From assembly GCA_005406025.1 (NCBI GenBank), contig BGZK01000866.1:62001-126000 (forward strand): a DNA stretch of 64,000 bases. Direction: 5' to 3'. The notes beneath the pieces were generated by a model that did no database searches, had not been told where the DNA came from, and was given only the letters and a program-made list of their open reading frames with translations. A program made the translations under genes and the position numbers. Source of the stretch: Eumeta japonica. Lineage: Eukaryota; Arthropoda; Insecta; Lepidoptera; Psychidae. Shown one piece after another: positions 59,289 to 64,000 of this stretch (the first letter of the stretch is position 1; each line of letters opens with the position of its first letter).

Positions 59289-62200
59289 GTTAGTACAATA
59301 CAACAAACTCATAATACTCTGTAAATTTACACAAATTGCGTAAAATAAATGTCAAAATTTAATTTCAGGATTCTTTAGGATTAAATTTTTCAGAAATGCC
59401 CCCCCTATTAGATATGGATACCGATAATTCCTCTACGTGGCTATCTAATTCCTCGAGTTTTGTACATAATTTAGATTTATATGGTTCAGAGGCTAACGCA
59501 GTCATGGTCAATCCAAACTCTGTGATGCCGTCTACGTTCACTGAAACGCCCGTTAAGAACATTATTAAAGAAGAATCTTCAAATTTAATGTTAACATCGG
59601 CCGCCCACATTGAAGCCGGGAACGCGTCGACTTTAAGCAGCCCTAAAGTTGAGAAGAGCCACTTGACGTTTTCACCGAACACCATAAAAGTTTCTAAAAT
59701 AAAAACTGATCCAGATGAATCTATTATAAAGAAACCTTTAGAAGAAGCTACTAAAATGGTGATCTATGTAAGAAAAGATGCCACCGTAGTGAAAGATCTT
59801 TTACAGGATTTAGACAATAAAAAGAACAAATTGAACGGGCATCTGCCGGCTACTAATATACGAGTGAGACCTGCGTCCGAACTAATGAAAATAAATAGTA
59901 AAAATTGTTCCATAATAAATACCAATCAAAAAGTAACGCAACAATTGGGTACTAAAACAATAATATCGGGCAATATACATATTCTGGACGCGCAACAATC
60001 TAGGACAATTTTAGCGAATGGTAACAAAAGTCAAGCCACAATTTTAATCGATAACTCTGCTCTGAATAATACTAGACAGATCATCAAAACGACGGTCAAT
60101 GGGACATTCTCAGTGGAAAATTCCTCCCCGAGCCATCCAAAATATGTCAATTCATTGAATAAATCCATTGCGGGAGAGTTCCCAAAACCGGCCTACTCCT
60201 ATTCTTGCCTGATAGCCATGGCATTGAAAAATTCAAGAACAGGCAGTTTGCCAGTTTCCGAAATCTACAACTTCATGTGGTATGTAGAATGAATATCATT
60301 GTATTAAATTTGATACAAATTATTACTAATGTCTTTCGTCCAACCCGCATTTAGTGGGAATGATACGTATAATCATGCATATAATATGTCTTAATAATCA
60401 TGTTATTATAAGCTAATAATATTAGCGTATAATAATGTGCTGCAGCGAATAGAGTTACAAACGATTTTTCTATATCAAACGCGACTACTTCATAATTTGA
60501 CTACAGTTAGTCATAGGTGGTAAAAATAAAGAATTAAAGTATAAGAACCCGTAATGGCGATTTATAATTATTTTTTTTAACGTAATAAATGTAAACGCTT
60601 ATGGATGATAAACAAACGCATAATTCTCGTGCACTTGGAAAATATATGTAAAAATAGTGTTTGAAAGAGGTGAAAGCGCGACGGAATATTATACGTATGT
60701 AGGTCGCACCGAAAATTTCTGAAATGAATGAGAAGAAATTGCTGTGAATGATCTAAATGGTCGAAATGCTAAAAATGTAATTATTGTCTCTCAAAATATT
60801 CTCCATTAGCATAAATGCACTGTTTCATGTAGATAAACCAATTTTGTGAAAATATTTATGCCACGCCTCTGGTGATCTCGGAAACATGTTTTTCATACTC
60901 TTCGATAGCCTCTTCTGATGATGAAAATAGTCGACCGCGTAATTGGTTCTTAATTTTTGCGAACAAAAAAAATAAACGCAAGATGCCAGGTCGGGACCGA
61001 AGGCAAGATTTTCACGGCTTAAATCTATAGTGATAAAGACACGTAATTTTTAACATGACGCCACAGTGTATAAACAATTGATAGTAATACAAAACAGACT
61101 GTAATATACAGCCAAAGAGTTCCATTTTCAAATGTAGTAATTACTTTTTAAATATTATTTATGTAAATAGGAAGTTCCAGAGACTTATAGTGCTCCCCAC
61201 GTATAGAAGGTGAGAGAGTAGAACAAGTGAAAGAGTCTGTATACTTGAGTAGTCTGTTTATAAATGATAGTAAACATGATAGAGATATCGAAAAGGGAGT
61301 GAATGCGGGAACTAATGTGAATAGGATCCTGCTTGCTATTATAAATAATAAGTGTCTCACGACAAGCTCGTTTGGTTATCTATAATGGGGTCCTGATCCC
61401 TACGATTTATGTATGGTAGTGAAAGCAGGGTATGGCAGAAAAAAATGAAAGTAGGATCAATGCGGTTGTGATGCGATATCTGTGTAGTATTTATGGAGTG
61501 TCTCGGAAAGATCGATGTAGATAGAAACAATGATGTCAGACAGCGGTGCGGTTTGAAGGTATATGTGGTAACCAGAGTAGAAAGGTATGTTGCGGTGGTT
61601 TGGCCATCTGGAAAGGATCAATGAAAGTGGACTGACAAAACAACTCTATAGAGCGAATGTGTGTGATGGAAAGGTCGGCAAGGGTCGCCCTAGAAAATCC
61701 TATGCAGACCATATTGGTGGCATATTAAAAAAGAGCCAAATTTTATGTACCCGAAACCGATGAATTTGCATAAAAAGATTGATGGATGTCAGTGGGGCAA
61801 GAGAGATATGCAAAGATCGTACCGTGTGGAAATCTAGTCACTGCCTACCCCTTCTGGGAAATAGGCGTGAGTTTATGTTACTGTTATTACTAAATAAATT
61901 AAATAAAGCTATTTTTATTTAAACGAGTAACCACAACTTACACAAATAATATACTATACCAATTCATTGCTATAAATATTCAAAATAAAAGTGCTAAATA
62001 TATATTCAAGTTAACATATTATTGTATGGTTGCATTAAAGAGCAAACTCTTGCTTTATTCAGTGAAGAACTAAGAATAACAGATTATTTAAAAAATGCTT
62101 ATGAATATTCTTGCTCATTAATTTCTTATTTTAGGTGTTATTGTAAAAAAATATGTAAGTACATAATTACCACAAAATAAATATATCATAATTCAATTAT

Positions 62201-63807
62201 CACTGAACATTTACTTAACTAATGCTCAGTATTCTTATCGTTTTCCACTGTATATCGTAAAATACTTGTCCATTCTAAGTTTGTATTATTCGCACCTCAA
62301 TAAGAATTACTAGAAAATCGAACTTGTGCGAACCACATTTTCTAGATTCCTACTCCTCAAAATCAAACATTATACATGATTCAAATACCGAGGTGTTAGT
62401 TTGTGTTTTTTATTTTACAACTTTATAATTTTGTCAAATATAAATAAATAATTATTCTGTTTCATTTGTCTGTCAAATCGAAATTTATAAAACATCGTAT
62501 CCTGCGTGCGTCTTTTAACACCACGTCTGCCTCAGTTATCGTTTTGATAAAACCATTGAAATTGACTACAAAGGTGCTTATCGATATGACATTGTTATTA
62601 TCTTCAAAAAATCTAACGAAAACTATTTGGTATAGCAAACTCATACACCAAAAGGATATATGTTTCACGTTGTAGAAAATATGACTATTTTTTTTTAATA
62701 ATAAAATAATTAAAATGCCTTCCCCGTGAGTATTACGATTGTACAGAAAACGTCTACGACATGGTAATACTCAAATATGTAATAAATAAAATCTATAAAA
62801 CATTAAATACTAAAAGTCGGCCATGATGCATTATAAGCAACACCGAAATATTGTCAACTTCCAGACGCCTGTCAAGGGATTCACACTCCACAGTTTGCCA
62901 CATATGATCGGTGTAATTTAATGTTTTTTCTGACATATTTTATACTATTTTAAAATTCGCATAAACAATAGGCTTGCTTATTATTCACGACACTATGAAT
63001 TTGTGTCATGTACAAATAGAGAAAAATTGAAAATGGTCGCCACTGCGGCACGAAATATTAATATTTTTTGCTTACGTTATCAGTGATTAATATGTAAATG
63101 AATTATCAAGTGGTTGTGTCTAACAGAAAAAATCGACAGCAACTGCAAGACTAATATACGTAAATAATATATAAATTAATTTGTGTTTAATGTTTTCATT
63201 TTAGCCAACACTTCCCATACTTTAAAACGGCGCCAAATGGTTGGAAAAATTCTGTTCGACATAATCTTAGCTTAAATAAATGTTTTGAAAAAATAGAGAA
63301 ACCGTCAACAAATGGTAGTCAAAGAAAAGGTAAGACAATAATATCATACATGTAAAGAGCAACTGTTATAACGATATAAAAATAATTATTAAACTATCTT
63401 CAGGTTGTTTATGGGCAATGAATCCGTCAAAAGTGGGCAAAATGGACGAAGAAGTACAAAAATGGTCTAGAAAAGATCCACAAGCAATTAAAAAGGCGAT
63501 GGTGTGTCCAGGTGAGAAAGAAATTATTTTGTCATGTAGTACATATTTTCTTACATTTGTATGTCAATTTAGAAAGTCCATTCTACTACTTCCATTGCTG
63601 CAATTTTAAAAATAATTTTCAGAGAGTTTGGAAGCTTTAGAACGCGGCGAGATGAAGTACAATGGCACTGTCGGTGATCCGGAACCGGACGGGGACGAGC
63701 CGGACGACGCGGACGTGGACCCGGACGCCGACGTCGAAATTGACCCCGAGGTCGAAATGGACCCTGACGTCGAAGAAGAACTCGACGATGAAGAGATCAT
63801 TGAACAG
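59190..63807 (+). CDS. Gene B: FoxN1/4-class forkhead transcription factor (jumeau-like), 5' part
   Basis: The CDS in the window is join(59190-59288, 59369-60279, 63205-63329, 63404-63511, 63623-63807), 476 codons; it continues past the edge with phase 0. Residues 1-60 are acidic ([20 protein letters not shown]). Residues 306 to about 400 form the forkhead winged-helix domain: [36 protein letters not shown], the recognition helix [16 protein letters not shown] at about 349-364, then a wing with [10 protein letters not shown] and [15 protein letters not shown]. These signatures match FOXN1/FOXN4 and Drosophila jumeau, nuclear DNA-binding regulators of neural and cardiac progenitor division and chromatin in flies. 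After it, residues about 430-476 are strongly acidic. The 5' end is preceded by an acceptor at 59174, so at least one 5' noncoding exon lies upstream. No intact or disabling oddity is seen in the domain. Confidence 0.9.
59369..60279 (+). CDS. Gene B second coding exon, ends inside forkhead helix 2
   Basis: The 911-bp exon has acceptor 'aatttcag' and donor 'gtatgt', leaving phase 2. It encodes residues 34-336 and the start of 337: a Ser/Asn/Thr-rich linker of low complexity, then [20 protein letters not shown] and [12 protein letters not shown]. The split codon TG/C gives the Cys of the following CQHFPYF. Confidence 0.9.
60775..61060 (-). pseudogene. Mariner transposase C-terminal remnant
   Basis: The minus strand reads '[11 protein letters not shown]' (compare YSPDLAPCDFFxF before the last catalytic Asp), then shifts into '[20 protein letters not shown]', '[15 protein letters not shown]', a stop, and '[20 protein letters not shown]' with a final stop. 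These are the conserved C-terminal motifs of mariner transposases. A frameshift, an internal stop and loss of the catalytic Asp (DF to VY) make it inactive. Confidence 0.8.
61165..61905 (+). mobile_element. RTE-like non-LTR retrotransposon 3' end, decayed
   Basis: The + strand encodes broken pieces of the C-terminal part of an RTE-type LINE polyprotein. In order: '[20 protein letters not shown]', '[10 protein letters not shown]', '[20 protein letters not shown]', then 'DRCR', '[17 protein letters not shown]', 'WPSGKDQ' and, in another frame, '[17 protein letters not shown]'. It ends with '[18 protein letters not shown]'. Frameshifts and stops occur throughout, and the endonuclease and RT core are missing, consistent with 5' truncation on insertion. 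Confidence 0.75.
63205..63329 (+). CDS. Gene B third coding exon: forkhead recognition helix
   Basis: The 125-bp exon enters phase 2 and leaves phase 1, with acceptor 'attttag' and donor 'gtaaga'. It encodes [32 protein letters not shown] and PSTNGSQRK. The [15 protein letters not shown] core is the DNA-contacting helix shared by all forkhead proteins; the [11 protein letters not shown] form is typical of the FoxN1/4 branch. Confidence 0.92.
63404..63511 (+). CDS. Gene B fourth coding exon: forkhead wing 2
   Basis: The 108-bp exon has acceptor 'cttcag', donor 'gtgaga' and phase 1 on both sides. It encodes [20 protein letters not shown] then [16 protein letters not shown], the C-terminal wing typical of FoxN1/4 proteins. 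Confidence 0.9.
63623..63807 (+). CDS. Gene B fifth coding exon: acidic Asp/Pro-Val-Glu repeats
   Basis: The 185-bp exon has acceptor 'attttcag', donor 'gtatag' and ends in phase 0. After [15 protein letters not shown], matching the region following the forkhead domain in jumeau-type proteins, it carries about 40 residues of Asp/Glu/Pro repeats of the form [20 protein letters not shown], ending EIIEQ. The DNA is locally GC-rich and repetitive (gacgtcgaa/gaggtcgaa). The gene continues past the window. Confidence 0.88.
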
Positions 63808-64000
63808 GTATAGCCTTCATTTTGTTTTATAGGTGCAATTCTTCAATCCTTGCCATTTCAACCTGTTTAAGAGTCAAGGAAATATGCATCTCTGCATAGA
63901 ATAAAATTAGTTTATTCTGGGAACTGTTCATGTTTTCTGTATGAGGAGTGTGTGCTATACATTTAGGCCCAATTGTAATTAATATCTTTATCATGGAGAC
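63808..64000 (+). other. Start of next gene B intron
   Basis: AT-rich DNA following donor 'gtatag'; the next exon is outside the window. Confidence 0.7.

Larger units (their letters stand above)
60280..63204 (+). other. Gene B intron within the forkhead domain (2.9 kb)
   Basis: This GT-AG intron contains a minus-strand mariner C-terminal remnant and a + strand RTE-like LINE tail (listed separately), with AT-rich DNA at both sides. It splits the forkhead domain between helix 2 and the recognition helix. Confidence 0.8.

Noticed and set aside
63606..63800. Ser/Thr/Gly-rich minus-strand frame opposite the last Fox exon
   Set aside because: It is the antisense of the Asp/Glu/Pro repeats of a well-supported exon.
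1..64000. CRISPR arrays, tRNA or rRNA genes, bacterial operons
   Set aside because: Not seen; the sequence is an intron-containing insect genome and no convincing tRNA or rRNA pattern was found by eye, though a covariance-model scan was not possible.

Overview
The window looks like a lepidopteran nuclear genome (moth or butterfly). It is AT-rich, with short exons bounded by GT-AG introns. It carries dispersed repeats typical of Lepidoptera ('agggttccgta...gtccgtctgtca', 'accgacttcaaaaa'), several mariner remnants, a Jockey-like LINE and an RTE-like LINE tail. There are no bacterial features. Calls rest on reading frames, splice sites and remembered family motifs; no search was run.

Two protein-coding genes stand out, both on the + strand. 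Gene A runs from 16990 to 40393. I reconstruct 20 coding exons giving about 1816 residues: a basic, nuclear-looking head, an 837-residue acidic and Ser-rich exon, nine short exons that mostly look like diverged tandem copies of one exon (each centred on a Lys run), and a basic conserved-looking tail. It may be the insect nucleolar/nuclear protein Slender lobes, but that name is tentative. All introns from 1 to 18 are phase 1, one has a GC donor, and one repeat exon is a fossil with a stop and no donor. Gene B starts at 59190 and runs off the right edge. It encodes a FoxN1/4-class forkhead factor, the insect jumeau type; 476 codons are visible, including the whole forkhead domain.

Layout. 1-16.8 kb is repeat-rich: (TA)n tracts, mariner fragments (about 0.94-1.17 and 5.84-6.35 kb), a 120-bp tandem array (4.16-4.83 kb), an 885-bp long-inverted-repeat element (9.68-10.56 kb) and a decayed minus-strand Jockey-like LINE (about 12.1-16.0 kb) with an internal inverted duplication. 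16.8-40.4 kb is gene A; its introns hold a pogo/Tigger-like MITE, a 47-bp minisatellite and a dispersed lepidopteran repeat. 40.4-59.2 kb has no gene I can support; it holds repeat scraps and GC-rich patches, the strongest at 53.5-54.1 kb, which could be upstream promoter DNA of gene B. 59.2-64 kb is the 5' coding part of gene B; its third visible intron contains a mariner C-terminus and an RTE-like LINE tail.

The most unusual thing here is the exon array of gene A. Exon plus flanking intron appear to have been duplicated repeatedly in a phase-compatible way, so the lysine-rich module can be gained, lost or skipped without breaking the frame.
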